64,000 nucleotides of DNA, from contig CANTUZ010000010.1 in assembly GCA_947846985.1 (NCBI GenBank), forward strand, positions 24,041,095-24,105,094, written 5' to 3'. Below the pieces are notes generated by a model that was given only the letters and a program-made list of their open reading frames with translations, had not been told where the DNA came from and searched no databases. The position numbers were made by a program, and so were the translations under genes. Source of the stretch: Fratercula arctica (lineage: Eukaryota; Chordata; Aves; Charadriiformes; Alcidae). Positions 39,401 to 51,085 of the stretch are shown here, in pieces. How positions within the stretch are numbered: the stretch's first letter is position 1; every line of letters starts with the position of its first letter.

Positions 39401-40036
39401 ACAGATTCCTCAAAACTAGATTTGCTTCCCTGCACCCTCACTGGGCAGAGCGGCCATATAAGCCAGTACAGAGAACAAGTGTTTTCCCTAAAGACAGGGA
39501 GACAATTCTGTGATGAAGAATTGGGTGTGTTGCCTTTGACCTTAATCACAGTTATTAGGCTAGTGATATATAAACTTAGGATGGAGTGTTGTACACAAGG
39601 TAACTACTCTCTCTGTACCCTGCTAGGGGTGAACTAGAGAACACCTTACCTGACAGACTGTGTTCAACTCGCAGCAGATGCTGAGCCTTCTGTTTATCTA
39701 TATAGTGTTCTCAAAAATCAAAACTTCAGCTCATAGATATTTACCAGCTTGTTTTACTCTAGGAAAAAACAGTCACAATCTCCCTGCTATAAAGGCTCCA
39801 TCTGCAGAAAATGGCCTAATATATTGTCTTTCGATTGTCAGGGAGATTCTGGTGGCCCCATGGTCTGTGAGCACAACGGCAGGATGACGCTTTATGGGAT
39901 TGTCAGCTGGGGAGATGGCTGTGCAAAGGAAAACAAGCCTGGCGTTTACACCAGAGTTACTCGATACCTTAACTGGATTGACTCCAACATGAATGCAGTA
40001 ACTGCCAAGAGTCGTTTTCTCCCTGAACCAAAGTGA
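33379..40036 (+). CDS. PLAU: Urokinase-type plasminogen activator (uPA) precursor, 433 aa, ten coding exons
   Basis: Secreted serine protease that converts plasminogen to plasmin; it binds uPAR at the cell surface and is inhibited by PAI-1 (family knowledge). Seen in the joined translation: hydrophobic signal peptide, residues 1 to about 20; basic segment 21-38; EGF-like domain 40-71 with six Cys (40, 42, 48, 60, 62, 71); kringle from Cys79 to Cys157; connector Cys161, expected to pair with Cys284; activation site Lys171-Ile172 (IVGG); catalytic His216 (TAAHC), Asp271 (NDIA) and Ser372 (GDSGGP); Asp366 at the S1-pocket position 189. N-glycosylation sequons are at Asn75 (NAS), Asn227 (NKS) and Asn241 (NAT). 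The ATG at 33379 has A at -3, and the spliced 5'UTR contains no earlier ATG. Length is close to human uPA (431). The domain order EGF-kringle-protease with no fibronectin or second kringle excludes tPA. No frameshift or internal stop is present. Confidence 0.97.
34552..34606 (+). CDS. PLAU: PLAU exon 3: basic N-terminal segment of mature uPA
   Basis: 55 nt between acceptor CCCCTTAG (to 34551) and donor GTAAATAT (from 34607). It encodes residues 21-38 and the first base of Asp39. The peptide is rich in Lys, His and Tyr with no Cys. Human uPA has only about nine mostly uncharged residues before its EGF domain, so this stretch is longer and more basic. Confidence 0.93.
34787..34891 (+). CDS. PLAU: PLAU exon 4: EGF-like (growth factor) domain
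   Basis: 105 nt from acceptor TTACTTGCAG to the donor at 34892. Encodes residues 39-73 with the six EGF cysteines and the motif CLNGGTC shared with human uPA. The loop between the third and fourth Cys (residues 49-59) corresponds to the uPAR-binding omega loop; its length (11 residues) is conserved but its residues largely differ. Confidence 0.96.
35434..35599 (+). CDS. PLAU: PLAU exon 5: kringle, first part
   Basis: 166 nt from acceptor TTTTCTCAG to donor GTAAGAAA. Encodes residues 74-128 plus part of Arg129. Contains the kringle hallmarks Cys-Tyr at 79-80, CLPW at 96-99 and ALQLGLG followed by YCR. Relative to human uPA, about four residues are missing just before CLPW, so the kringle is 79 instead of 82 residues from first to last Cys. 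Confidence 0.96.
35675..35714 (+). repeat. A-rich tract in PLAU intron 5
   Basis: Poly(A) interrupted by single C and G, lying in the middle of intron 5 and well clear of its splice sites. Probably neutral. Confidence 0.85.
35954..36039 (+). CDS. PLAU: PLAU exon 6: kringle, last part
   Basis: 86 nt from acceptor TCTTCTAG to donor GTAAGTAA. Completes Arg129 and encodes residues 130-157, including the RPWCY kringle motif and the final kringle cysteines 152 and 157. It ends in phase 1, inside the Gly158 codon. Confidence 0.96.
36142..36331 (+). CDS. PLAU: PLAU exon 7: connector, activation site, catalytic His
   Basis: 190 nt from acceptor TTTCCTAG to donor GTAAGTTT. Encodes residues 158-220: Cys161-Gly-Gln, the activation bond Lys171-Ile172 with IVGG, the CGGSLI strand and the TAAHC motif with catalytic His216. 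The connector before Cys161 has only three residues (Gly, Arg, Ala). The 37-loop reads QNVRGTDH in place of the human cluster of Arg and His. Confidence 0.97.
36971..37125 (+). CDS. PLAU: PLAU exon 8: protease domain to catalytic Asp
   Basis: 155 nt from acceptor CTCACTCAG to donor GTAAGTGT. Encodes residues 221-272 and the first base of Ala273. It carries two NxS/T sequons (Asn227, Asn241) and ends in Asn-Asp-Ile, with catalytic Asp271. Confidence 0.95.
38125..38265 (+). CDS. PLAU: PLAU exon 9: protease domain, middle part
   Basis: 141 nt from acceptor TTTCTTAG to donor GTAAGTAA. Encodes residues 273-319. Cys284 is the expected partner of connector Cys161. The stretch VRTVCLP and the CEIAGYGK motif match the CLP and CEITGFGK regions of human uPA. 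Confidence 0.95.
38861..39009 (+). CDS. PLAU: PLAU exon 10: protease domain with S1-pocket Asp
   Basis: 149 nt from acceptor TGTTTGCAG to donor GTAGAACT. Encodes residues 320-369 and ends in phase 0 at Thr-Asp-Ala-Cys-Lys. Asp366 is chymotrypsin position 189 (Arg/Lys specificity); Ala367 is position 190, Ser in human uPA; Lys369 is position 192, Gln in human uPA. Confidence 0.95.
39842..40036 (+). CDS. PLAU: PLAU exon 11 coding part: active-site Ser to stop
   Basis: Acceptor TCGATTGTCAG ends at 39841. The exon opens with GDSGGP (catalytic Ser372), then [12 protein letters not shown] and KPGVYTRV, both shared with human uPA. The stop TGA is at 40034-40036. The C-terminal tail after the last helix is about 15 residues, polar and without Cys. 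Confidence 0.97.
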   Translation, partial: GDSGGPMVCEHNGRMTLYGIVSWGDGCAKENKPGVYTRVTRYLNWIDSNMNAVTAKSRFLPEPK

Positions 40037-41025
40037 CCTTTTTTTACATCTGGACTCAAATGAACAAGATTAAGCCTATACAGATGACAGGACGCTAAAG
40101 TCCTGAATGTCATGAGAGGCTTTCATTTTAAATGCTTGTGTGGTCTGCCGCTCACATTGGTGTTCCTCAGGCAGAAAGATGGTTGATATATTGTATTACT
40201 ACTATGAATTACCTGAAAACCACTCCATGGGAAGCTAAAATATTTAACATTTAAATGAGTGTTCCCATGCATGATACTATGCATATCGAGTTATCTGTCC
40301 ACTTCATTTATGAACCAGCATTTGTTCTGGAATTACTGGTAAAGTTTTAACTTAAGTATTCATTTTATACATGGCCTGAGTCTAAAATCTTTCGTCACCA
40401 CACTGAACAATGCTAAGACTCAAGTCCTAGAAACCTAACCTGTTAAGACCTGTACTGAGGGGGGTCTTTGCACTGATCAGGCTTTGCGTCAGAAAGTGGA
40501 ACTGCATCAGTGTTAACTATCACTGATGCATGAAGAAGGTCCAAAGTCTACTTAGACTGAAGCAACGCTTAGTTGCTATAGACCCAACATATAATAAAAT
40601 CTTAAGGATAGCACCTGTAGCTGTGTCAGCATTACAAACTCAAATGTATTACACTTAAGAACTGTACTGCAAGAATTGAAAACCTGACTTGACTTCTAGG
40701 TCAAATCTGAAGGTGTCTGGGTCCCCTTAAAAATCTGATGCTGTAACCTTTCCACATGTACCTATGTACCCAGGAGAGGATTTAAGTGCTCAACACCCAT
40801 TGAATGCTGCAGCTGTCCAAAGTCGAACTTTATTTCCATTCATTTAATTTATATTATAAGGAAACTACTTCTTATGCTGGTTTTATTTTTAAACTTTTTT
40901 TAATAGATCTGAATTATTTGTATGAGGGCTGGAACCTCAAGCTTTATTTAATTATTTTTACTGTGTTTAACTTATTGTTTGTATGATGGATGTTAAAATA
41001 TCATTAAAAAGCTATTATTCTTATG
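40037..41025 (+). other. PLAU: PLAU 3'UTR with AU-rich elements
   Basis: At least six AUUUA pentamers are spread through it (starts at 40242, 40249, 40306, 40842, 40847 and 40946), the last in a T/A-rich tract 40941-40980. Two possible poly(A) signals are seen: AATAAA at 40593-40598 and ATTAAA at 41003-41008. Only the second has a clear GT-rich downstream element (41021-41030). Human PLAU mRNA is unstable through AU-rich 3'UTR elements; the same here is inferred. Confidence 0.75.
41003..41008 (+). terminator. PLAU: Likely main PLAU poly(A) signal, ATTAAA
   Basis: ATTAAA is followed 13-26 nt later by TATGTGTCTGTT, a GT-rich downstream element. Cleavage is expected near 41025. The upstream AATAAA at 40593 could give a shorter mRNA lacking the AU-rich tract. 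Confidence 0.6.
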
Positions 41026-44000
41026 TGTCTGTTCCTTCCCTTTTGAAAGGGTAATGGTATGATTTGAAAGACAGCTGCCATTAAGTTCTAATCTGAACCA
41101 TAAAGTCCTTTGGTAAAACATAAGTGTTTGAACTTCCTGTTTACTAAAGCCTTTCATATGAGATATTAATGTCTTCTACTACAGGCTATAGAGTGCTAGA
41201 AAACTGTGTGCATTACCAAGACATAGAGTATAGGACGAACAACAGGGCTGAGGATGCAGTATTGATGCTGCATGTGCTTCACAACTCCCATCTAGCCCTG
41301 TGCCTGTGGAACATTAGGTGAACTTTTAAAGCAAAATATCCCGTTTAGGTTTCACCCTCAGGGAATACAGTTCTCATGCTTCAGAACTGTGCTGTAATAT
41401 GATCCAAATCATGGGGTGGGCGATGTGGGGATCAAGAGATTGGTCCTAAAAGCTCACTCATTAACTAAAATGCTACTGCATGTGGGAGAAAGCCGTGCAG
41501 TATCATAGAAAGGTGCTAAAAGGAAAAGGATCATTTCAGCTTTCCTCAGTACTTCTTTGTGGATACTAATTTTCTAAGAGAAGCATTCAAAGTTGACCTC
41601 AGGTACTGCTAAGCAAAATCTTAGGTAGCAGAAATTACAGCTAATGGCGAGATTGATTTATGTTTCAGTTTATTTTCTTTTTCAAGAAAGAAGTTTAACT
41701 AGAACAGAATTCATAGTAGAAAGTGCTAAGAATCAAGAATTACTTAAAGCCAACTACTGTGTTTCTAATTCTGGAAGAAACATCACAATTAAACACAAAG
41801 TCCTTGCTGAAGATACATTCGGTTGTTTTGGCAGACAACAAAGGCGGAAAATATTCTCGAGGTCTTCTCTTTCGGGTGGTTAAGGGAACGCAGTGAAGTC
41901 CTAGCATCACTTCAACGTCCTGAAGAGCATGGGCTGTCTGCTTTGACTTTGTTTCTTTTAAAGAAGCTATAAGATGGAGACAGACTGGAGATACTCCTAT
42001 AAACCAGGTTTACAGCAAATTTACAGAGAAGAGTTTGTATCACAGCATCAAGATGCCATATATTTGTGTGATGTTTGTAATTGTGAAAGTAAAAGCTTGC
42101 ACAAATGCCAAGCATTTAACACTGAAAAATTACTTCCTACACTGAAATGGCCATCATGGAACAAATTAGCAGCCTAGTTAGCAGGATAATTTCTAAAGTT
42201 AGCAGTCCAATCCATCCTAACCAACTCACACAGTGAGCCAACAAGACTCCAGTAGTTATTGGTCAATAGATCTCAGACTAGCAATTTGGCTTGCCAATTT
42301 TTGGCCTATTTCTAAGAAAAGTTAGTACCCAAATGTTTTGTTAGTTATTCATCTCCTCTCATAAATGCAGAATTTGATGTCAAATTACAGGATTGCTAGG
42401 GAAATTTAACTGATTTTTGTAGATCAGACCATACTGTTTACTTTCTCGTTATAGTTCATTTAAGAATTCAGGAAAAAAATTCAAATGTGCATGTGCAATC
42501 ATTCCTTATGGAACTCACACAGAAACCTTTTGGTCTCTGTCACTAGCTGCTTAATGATGAATGACTACAGATTTCAGAAACATTTTGGAAAAATCTTGAG
42601 CAAGAAATTTGTTGTGACCTACAAGCAGTGCTCTGACTACAAATGAGCAGAATGGGCTCTTTGTAAAAAAGTACTCATAGTAATATTTTGGTCAAATGTT
42701 TTTTAGTCATGTTATATGCATTGAAGAATGTAAAAAACCTCTGAACAGATAAAACCTTATTTTTCCTTTTTTTATTTTTTATAAGATAGAGATGAGCTAA
42801 ATAACTCATTGTTAGACTGATTGATGTCTTCCCTTCATAGCAAGGCAACTGTGAATTCAGAGTTGCTCAGGTACAAATTCAACTATAGCAATCCTTTCAA
42901 AAATCAAGGGAAAATGCATAAACTAGATTTTCGCTTTCTAAAAAGCACACTGGTAATCTGTGAGAAGGATGCTTCAGCTTGTAGCTTATTGTAGTCTCGG
43001 TACATGAACCTTGCACATTGGTGATGGAATGATAGGAATAAGAATCTTAATAAAGTCTTGTCCTTCAGACTCAAAACTGAAGTATGTAAGATCTGGACTA
43101 TTTCCAGCTTTGTTATTGTTAAGTCACATGTCTTTATACAATTTCCCCGCTACAGAACGGGTGGGACAGTACTTCCTTTTTCCCACAGGTCTGCCTGGGT
43201 ATGATTTGTCAGGAGGAGGGAGAGTTGACAGCTGCGTGAATGTACTGTGTACTCACAGTACATGCTGACATCCCAGTCTCCTACAGGGATAGCAAGCACT
43301 GCTTAAACATGAAATGATTACTGACAATACTGAACTGTTCGGCAATGCAATTTGTGATTGGGATCTGCAAACAGAAGTTTGTTAGTAAAGGTGAACACTA
43401 TGTGTGGTAGAGTTGTTCCGCAAAGGCATGCTGTTTGGACTGCTGATTAAAATTTGTGAGTTAATTTGGGAGTTAAGATTGCCTTGTTTCTAGAGAACAA
43501 GTTGGAGATCTCCGGTGAGAGACTGTGAGACTGGAGACTGTGCAAGAAGAGAAGGAAGGCACCTCTTCATTGCTTTTCTAGACAGTAACTAACAGGTCAG
43601 CCTGACCAGTGTTGGCAGAGAATACTATGGGCACAAAGTAAGCAAAGATAATATAGTTGTAGATGAAAATATGCTATGTTTTAATCATGTCTTTTGGATG
43701 CTACAGCTTTCTCACTTCAGTATTTCTTTCATTTAAACATTTATCAAAGTACTAAAGTAAACAGATTTCCAACAGGTGGAGAATATAAATATCTTCAGGG
43801 TGATCATATATTACTATCACTGAAATGAAAGGCGCATTTTTCATTGACTTCTATGGGCTTTTTCTATGAATAAAGTCAATACAAATTAAATTTCAACTTA
43901 TTCACATCATTATGAAGGTAAGTAACAATGAAAATGGAGCAATAAACAAAATCTGTATTTAGGTCTTTCATTTTGAAATTTAGGAAGCTCTGGAGAAAGT

Positions 44001-47000
44001 GTGAATAAAGGGAGAGTCTTGAGAGCTGAGGATATTCAGATGCTGTTTTGTGTGTGCAATCTTATTTCTTCTTTATTTAATGTTAGATAAACTGCCCCAA
44101 CAAAAATGAAATCTTTAAACAAACATACTGTGTACATACATCTCTGCTCTGGCTGCTATAATACTTCATATACTCTCTTTCAATGTTCTCTGCATGACTT
44201 TAGCCCCACAACTACAATATCATCTGTCTGGCTAGTTATCAGAGCCTGGGAAAAAAGAAGGGCAGAAGATGAATGCACTGTTTTGCAAAACTTTCTCTTC
44301 CTGCAACAGAATCCACAGGAAACATTTTCTTTCCCTCCTTACAGAGAGTGAGCGGAGGATGATCCAAGTTGTGGTGCTGGTGAGGATGAAGAGAAACAGC
44401 CTAGAGAACTGTGCACGGAGCTTGGCAAACACCACTGCAGAATTACAAGAGAAATACTAGAGAGAGGACATTTTTGGAAGATATTAGGTATCTGGTGGGT
44501 ACTGACACATGCAAGCCAAATGCTGATATCGCAAATCTGCTCTTACTTAAGCATTTCATTCCTTGATTTCAGATATGTGGCAAGCAACAGAAAAGAGTCG
44601 AATGGGAGTCCAACAAGCATTTAGAAACAGCTGAGGGATGGGCATCAGCCAAAGAGAAGAGATCATATTCTCAGAAGCCTTAGGAGCATAACTAATATGA
44701 ACTCAAGTCCCTTCTTATTTTCAATACTTCCACAGAAGAAACATATTAAGCAATCCGGATAAAGCAGTATCTGATGTGTGCAGAGCATAGGAAGCTAGTT
44801 TAACCTGTCAGCTCTTAAAAGGAAATGATGCATCCTGAATGGACAGACCACTTTTCCTTATATAGCTGAAGCTTTCTTCATGGAAGTGAAACTAAAATGT
44901 GACTCAAAGCACTTAAAAATAAAATCTGTTTTAAATAAACTAAGTTATGGTGAAACATGATATATAGTCACCTATTTGTTGCATATATTACACCACCTCC
45001 ATGTGGAATTGTATGCATGGGAGGATTTTGATTGTGCTTATTGGACTAATACAGAGCAATATGACTATTTGGTCACCAAGTCTTTGGCTCATTTCTGACA
45101 CTTAACCAGAGCGCTTGCTTTGGTGCAAATGAGAACAGCTTATCCATGAAAAGCGAACCAAACCTTTCTGCATTCATCAAGCTTGTCATCTGAAATTTCA
45201 GATACTTCCATCTCAAGCCAAAGTAAAAAAAGTAAGTGACATCCTTGAAACAATGCATATTCAGTAAAGAGAAAATCTGGGTTCAAACTTTTTCTGGCAT
45301 ACCCCTTCCAAATCCGTTGCATCCCATGCAATTATACAAATGGGCAACCTGAGCAGAAGTTGTGTTGTGTTGTTTAACCTTTTGGCACATGAAGGATGTG
45401 GAATTTTAAGAAGTGAAAATGCAAGAAATTTATGGAACAAGTGCTATGTACTTCATGAACAGTAAAATGAGATGTAGACCCACAAGTCAAGCATGAAAAC
45501 ATATGCAGACCCACATGAGCAGGATGTTCAATTCCTGTGTCCTGTTCCATAACTACAGCCAACTAGTTGACTCATTCAGATTTAGGCTGCATCTGTCTGC
45601 TATGATAAACTAATGAAATTTGAAGCTGGGAAGGACTGCAAGTATTTCAGCATCCAAACCGAATTCAGAGTGAACTTAGCAAACCAGAGTTATTGGAAAT
45701 GAACAATCTAATAAAGACAAACAGGAATAACCAAAAACATAGATGTAGATGAGTAACAACTGATATTAAAGCAGATCCAGAAGGCACAGCAGACCACAAG
45801 TTGGATTTAAGTCAACAGTATTGAGTAAAAAAATATAAACATATTGACACATAACTCCAGAGCGCAGTTTGTAAACCTAGAGACTAGGTAGATACTCAGC
45901 TGTGTCTTGAGCATCATTCTTCTTGACGAGAACACAACAATAATGATCAATGGTCTAGAACACAAGGAGAAAAGGACAAGGAGAAAAGACTGAAAATATT
46001 TGGTTTATTTTATCCAGAGAAGCAAAATCTACAAGGGACATTTTCTTCAAAGGGGAAAAGGCTGCAGCAGAGAAGGGGATAAACTCTCCTCTGTGTCTAT
46101 TGGGAGACAGGTTGAGAAGCAATAAGCCTGGCTGCAGGAAGGGAAACTGAATCAAAGTTAAGAGTAGTGAAACATGACAATAAATGGCACTGAGTGTCAC
46201 TGAACTTCCTCCACTGAAATTTTTCAGAACAATTTAGACAGAGATAAACCAGTTGTTTTGGGCTCTTGCAATGAAACTGGAAGGAATGTTGAGAAATCAT
46301 CTAATCGCAGGCTCCCTGTTTTATTATGAAATAAATGAATATGTCCAGTGACTGAGATGACTACATGAAAATACAGACACCACAGGGAAGTTTAGAAATA
46401 GTATTACACAATTTAACCATCTTTTTAAAAAGTGTCTTTAAAAAAATGGCTCCTATGAGAGAAAATTATCTGGATTTCTGAATTTAAAATTAAAACCAAA
46501 CTTCTTAATGGTAGACTAGTAACTATAAAAAGTTTTAAGCAAACTTTTCAGTGACTCTTAACAAAATAATATTCCAGACAGAACTAGAATCAAATTAATT
46601 GCTTCCATGTCCCACTGGGCAAAATATTTTCAATGAATAACATATGCAACTGGCAAGAGAGTAAAATTATTATCCCCCATTGGATAGTGGAAACGTTATT
46701 TCTCTACTGAATAACTGGAAAGTGTTTTGTACGTAATGCTATGACTTGGCATCATACACGTGAATTACCTCAGTATGTTTCAAGCTGGAGGCCTCTGAGT
46801 GTGATAAAACCTTCCAAAGCACAGTATTACCATGAGAAGGCAATCACAAAAGAAGCTGAAAATCACAGGCAAGTGTCAAACTTTGCCAGTCATGAGCTTA
46901 TGCATTTTAGGATCTGATGCCTGTTTGGTGACAGTATAATTTCAGAAAACCAGCTGGACACATTTACAAATAAAAAACATCCACAGGCAGTTTCATCATT

Positions 47001-47520
47001 TATTACAAATTAAGCAAAGTATCTCTGCTAGTCACAGCTCAGATGTTCTAAATTCAGTATATTTATAACTTCAGCAGCAGTAATTAAGAATGACCACTTG
47101 CTAATTCTTCCCTAAATTTTCTTGTGTTGTGGCACAAAACTTTAGCCTAAGTTAAAACAAAACATCCCCAAGTGACATAAATCAGAACATCACTACAGCT
47201 GTTGAAATTGCAGCTGTTCCACGGCAATCACAGCATGTACTTGGCATTACTACAGCACATCAGCACCCGTGATAAAAAAATCTTCACTAATGTTCCAACT
47301 CCTTCATCTTCAAATGCACCTGCAAAGTCTGACGCGTTGCAAATTGATGTGGTTGGATAACTTTTTTATTTTTGAACATGCTTATGTGCTATATTAATAG
47401 CAGCCCCAGCCACATGAAGAACTGCCTTGAACTGGTATCCTTGACCATCTCAGTCGTATTTTGCTCTAGAACTTGTTAGTCAGAACCTGAGCCAACATTG
47501 CAGGACAACAAGCAGTTTAA

Positions 47521-47559
47521 GTAGCTTGATTAAGTAGCTTGATTAAGTAGTTTGACTTG
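47521..47559 (+). repeat. 13-bp tandem repeat, three units, the last diverged
   Basis: GTAGCTTGATTAA at 47521-47533 and 47534-47546, then a diverged third unit GTAGTTTGACTTG. Confidence 0.85.
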
Positions 47560-49090
47560 TCTCAGAAATGATTCTGACTAATAATCTTCCAGAAAAATGA
47601 GAGAAACTATCAGACTTAAATCAGCAACAGAATTCAAGTGCCATTACTCAGGTGGGAAGACATTTTTGCCTCCTTATGTGGTTAATAGCTTCTGCTTTAT
47701 TTCTGGAAGGATCTTAGCTGTCATTTTACAATTGTGATTCTTCACAGAATATGTCATAGGCATCCTTGTTTGGCTGTTTGATTTGGCTTTGAATGCCAAA
47801 TGGGGTGTGGGGGTGGCAACTGAGGTAGAAGAATCCCTCAAAAACACAGGGTAGAAATTCTCATTGAGGCCATCATGTGAAGACTGGGCACAACAGAAAT
47901 ATTCAGAAATATTCAGTTTTATAGAGGATCACTGGAGACACTGAATCTAAGATTGGCTGTTTATTTTCCCTTATGTACCTTGCATTTGGGATCAAGTGCA
48001 TTTGATCCCAGACATCACATTTTATGTATCATCTTTAAGAACAAATGATTGTTAATGTCATTTCAAACTAGATGTAAACAGATAAATTTGAAATCTTTTT
48101 CCAGAACAACCCAACTTCATCTAAAATAACTGCAAATAGGTTTATCCTACAGATGAAGTCTTCTTGCACCTAAGGACACTTCTGTCTTATATTAACTGTA
48201 ACCTTTATTTACAATAGACTTGTTTCAAGAAATGCAGTATCAAGAGCTCTTTTGTTTATTACCCAGGGAGGCAAATCAGAGAAATTTATCATATTATGTA
48301 GCTGAAACCAGGATATTGAAATATTTTTAGATGGTCAACACAGCCTTACAACACATACGCTAAAGGGACTTTCAGAAAATTTATGGGGGAAATTATATAA
48401 GCTACTAGCTTTGCTCTAAGAATTTTGGAACAATTTTTGCTTTAACAGTCATATTCTAGTCTTAAAGTACACATATGTCCTCCTGAAGCATGAAAACAAT
48501 CACACAGACAGGAAAAATACTGACTGTTCAGAGGCAACAGAGCTGTCAAACGTAAGCTGACATATGGTGGAAGGAGATGAAGAGAGCGGATTCCAGCCTC
48601 CCAAGGATGCTACTGTATGAGTGCTTTGAATTGCAAAGCTTAAAAATAAAGTTCGTCACTTGACTGTGATCTATGTCAGCAGTCTTTTAAATCAATGCAC
48701 TTGCAATAATAACAAAAAGATTTATTATTAATTGCAGCATTGAAAATGTCAGGAGGCGGCAATGTTTAAAGACCTCTCAGGAACTAGACACAGTATCTCA
48801 ATGAAAACTGACCAGGCTATACATACCTGTGCTGGCATTTATGTTGATAGTCTTTGTGCCAGCATAAGAGAGGAGACAAGTATACAGGTATAATGAAATT
48901 TTATAATTTTCACTACATTGGTTTTATAGTTTTGACTACATTGCTTTAAATAAGTTCATCATCTTTCCCTGTTTGACAATTTTACAGTTACAAAGACTGT
49001 ATGGTAACAAGACCTGAATTTCACAAATATTTGAGCTTTTCTGCTACATTTTTTCCTACCAACCATTCATGACAAAGGCTGAAGTTTTTA

Positions 49091-49117
49091 CATATATATA
49101 TATATATATATATATGT
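49091..49117. repeat. (TA)n microsatellite
   Basis: About 12 uninterrupted TA dinucleotides flanked by CA and TG. Expected to vary in length between individuals. Confidence 0.95.
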
Positions 49118-50719
49118 GATGTATTTCACCGATGTAATATCAAAGGGTCCTGCAACTCTCCAGCATTTGAGCTCCTGCATTCAACAGCCTGAGAGGTAGA
49201 TATATCTGCTGGTATATCCTGCTTTCTACAGGGACAATCAAGATCAGATGCTATTTAATTATTGTTTTTTTCATTGTCTGGGTATCTGTTACACTTGTCA
49301 AGCCACTACAGCTAAAATTACAGTTTTTGGGCTCTTCAAATGGCAAAGAGCATTTCTGTATGAGCTTTCTTGCTTAGAAGGTTACCAGTAGCCCAGCATG
49401 TTGTTGGTATCACTGTACGGTAGCCAGTGGCTCATTTTTCATATTAACAAAACCACTGCCGAACAGAACTGTTAGTCTTGTAATTTTAGTTACAGAAGAT
49501 GCATCAAGACAGTCTTTATACAGATTCAGTAACAGAAATAAAATTTAAAACCCCTCAGATCAAAGATATGAGTAATCAGATCAATTTGGAGATTTGTGAG
49601 CTATATGAGAAATAATATTTTAAAGGGCAAATGTAAATGTAGCACTGAGGAAAGTCCCCACCCTCCAAAAGACGCCTTGCTTACTGAATGATCTACAAAA
49701 GCATTTGAATTCTTATTTCAAGATTTAATCCTACTTGTTTGGGCCAACTTCATCTCTTTTTTTACAGGAAACAATCTCACATCTACAAAGCTCCCAGCAG
49801 ATAGGGAGCCTGTCTTTAAATGCCACTATACTCTATTAAAACTTTTATGAACGTATGAAGAAAAAGTAATTAAGTCGTTCACTGATTGGCCTAGATACAC
49901 TCAAACTTTGATGGGTCGCATTTGCTTTTGTTCACATCTGTGTTTAAATTATGTGCCTGCAACCCACAACCCAGGCTGCGAGGATGCGCCAGCATCTCGT
50001 CGTCTCTCGCAGTGCCCAACATACACGACTGCCACTAGATGGGGCAGCAGCCTCAGAAAAGCAGATGCTGTCGCTCGCAGCCGATGCACAGTTTACTGAG
50101 CCTGTGCACGTAAATCACACTGAAGTGGTTTTACGTATAGCATTACCTTTGCTCCCCTTCCACCTCAGTACTTATGAAAAGGTGAGCAAGGGATAAACAG
50201 TAGGTACTCAGCCATTTACGTATATAACCCCACACTTCTTACTGTGACCCTGACAAACAAGGCTGTGATTCCTCATTGACATTTATCATCTTGCATCTTC
50301 CTGACTCATCTAGATTTCAGGCAACGCCAGCACACTTCATGGCAGCAGAAGAGCCAGAATGCTGCCCTGAGAAGCCCTTGTCACAACAAAGCCTTCGTGA
50401 ACAACAAAAAAAGGCCAGTTATTTCATGTGACGCTCACAGGAAGGCATGGAAACAGCGGGAAAAGTGTTTAAGAAGAAACTGCAAAAGCACAGTACAGTA
50501 CATTACCGTTTTCCTCCAACAACGCACGAGTTCGACTAAAATAGCACAGACAAAGATAAACTGGCACATAAAACGCGAGCAAACACGACAATACTAAATC
50601 TTACCTAAGAAGAGTAACAGTTATAATTGCTTTAAGTGGGAGCGATGACAGTGATCTTCCCCTGAGCCGCTCTAAAGAGCTAGATCATTAAAACGTGCCC
50701 GCCAACTGCTGCCACTTCA

Positions 50720-51085
50720 GAGCATTTGCTGGGAACATCCCTCTCCGCTCCCCCGCACCCCCCCTCCCGGTGCGGCGGCGGCTCCGCTGGGGGCGCCCGC
50801 GCTTCGCCCCGGCGGGAGCGGGAGGCGGCGGGACCGGGGGGCGGTAGCGAAGGGCAGCCCCCGGCCGGCTGGGCGAGCGAGGACAGAGGAGGGCAGGCCA
50901 GGCTGGGGCAGGCTGGCCGGGCGAGCGTGTTGTAATGCAGAACTTTCGGGGAGGGGAAGGTGCCCTTCCCCCGGGACACCCCAGACACCCGCAGTGATGC
51001 GAGGCTGTAAACCCCCGCCTACGAAAATATTAATTTTCATATTATTTTGCAAATACTGACCGCAGGTCGTGTGGCCACGTCTAGG
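50720..51085. promoter_or_regulatory. Orphan CpG island
   Basis: A sharp switch from AT-rich DNA to GC-rich DNA full of CpG and GC boxes (for example GGTGCGGCGGCGG near 50770 and GGGGGGCGGTAGCG near 50835). In birds and mammals such islands usually mark promoters. No gene could be assigned. The minus-strand side has a strong splice-donor match at 50604-50603 (CTTAG before GTAAGA), and a weaker plus-strand donor-like site, TAG before GTATGA, is at 51085. Synteny with mammals would put VCL downstream of PLAU, but no vinculin start was found here. Confidence 0.7.

Larger units (their letters stand above)
31745..41025 (+). other. PLAU: PLAU gene, whole transcription unit (start and end approximate)
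   Basis: Eleven exons are inferred, all with GT-AG introns. Exon 1 (about 31745-31800) and the first 52 nt of exon 2 are 5'UTR. Coding runs 33379-33438, 34552-34606, 34787-34891, 35434-35599, 35954-36039, 36142-36331, 36971-37125, 38125-38265, 38861-39009 and 39842-40036. The lengths sum to 1302 nt with the stop codon, and reading phase is kept at every junction. The start is placed about 30 nt downstream of the TATA box. The end follows the ATTAAA at 41003 and the GT-rich stretch after it. An eleven-exon layout with a non-coding first exon is what is known for mammalian PLAU. There is no coding neighbour within 31 kb upstream, and none is supported downstream. Confidence 0.95.
41026..50600. 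other. Non-coding DNA downstream of PLAU
   Basis: AT-rich. Open frames are at most about 85 codons, with no domain signal. Holds the 13-bp repeat at 47521, an inverted repeat at 47987-48010, the (TA)n at 49091 and a CTCF-like motif near 50031. If the CpG island transcribes leftward, this interval would be its intron and later exons; none could be identified. Confidence 0.5.
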
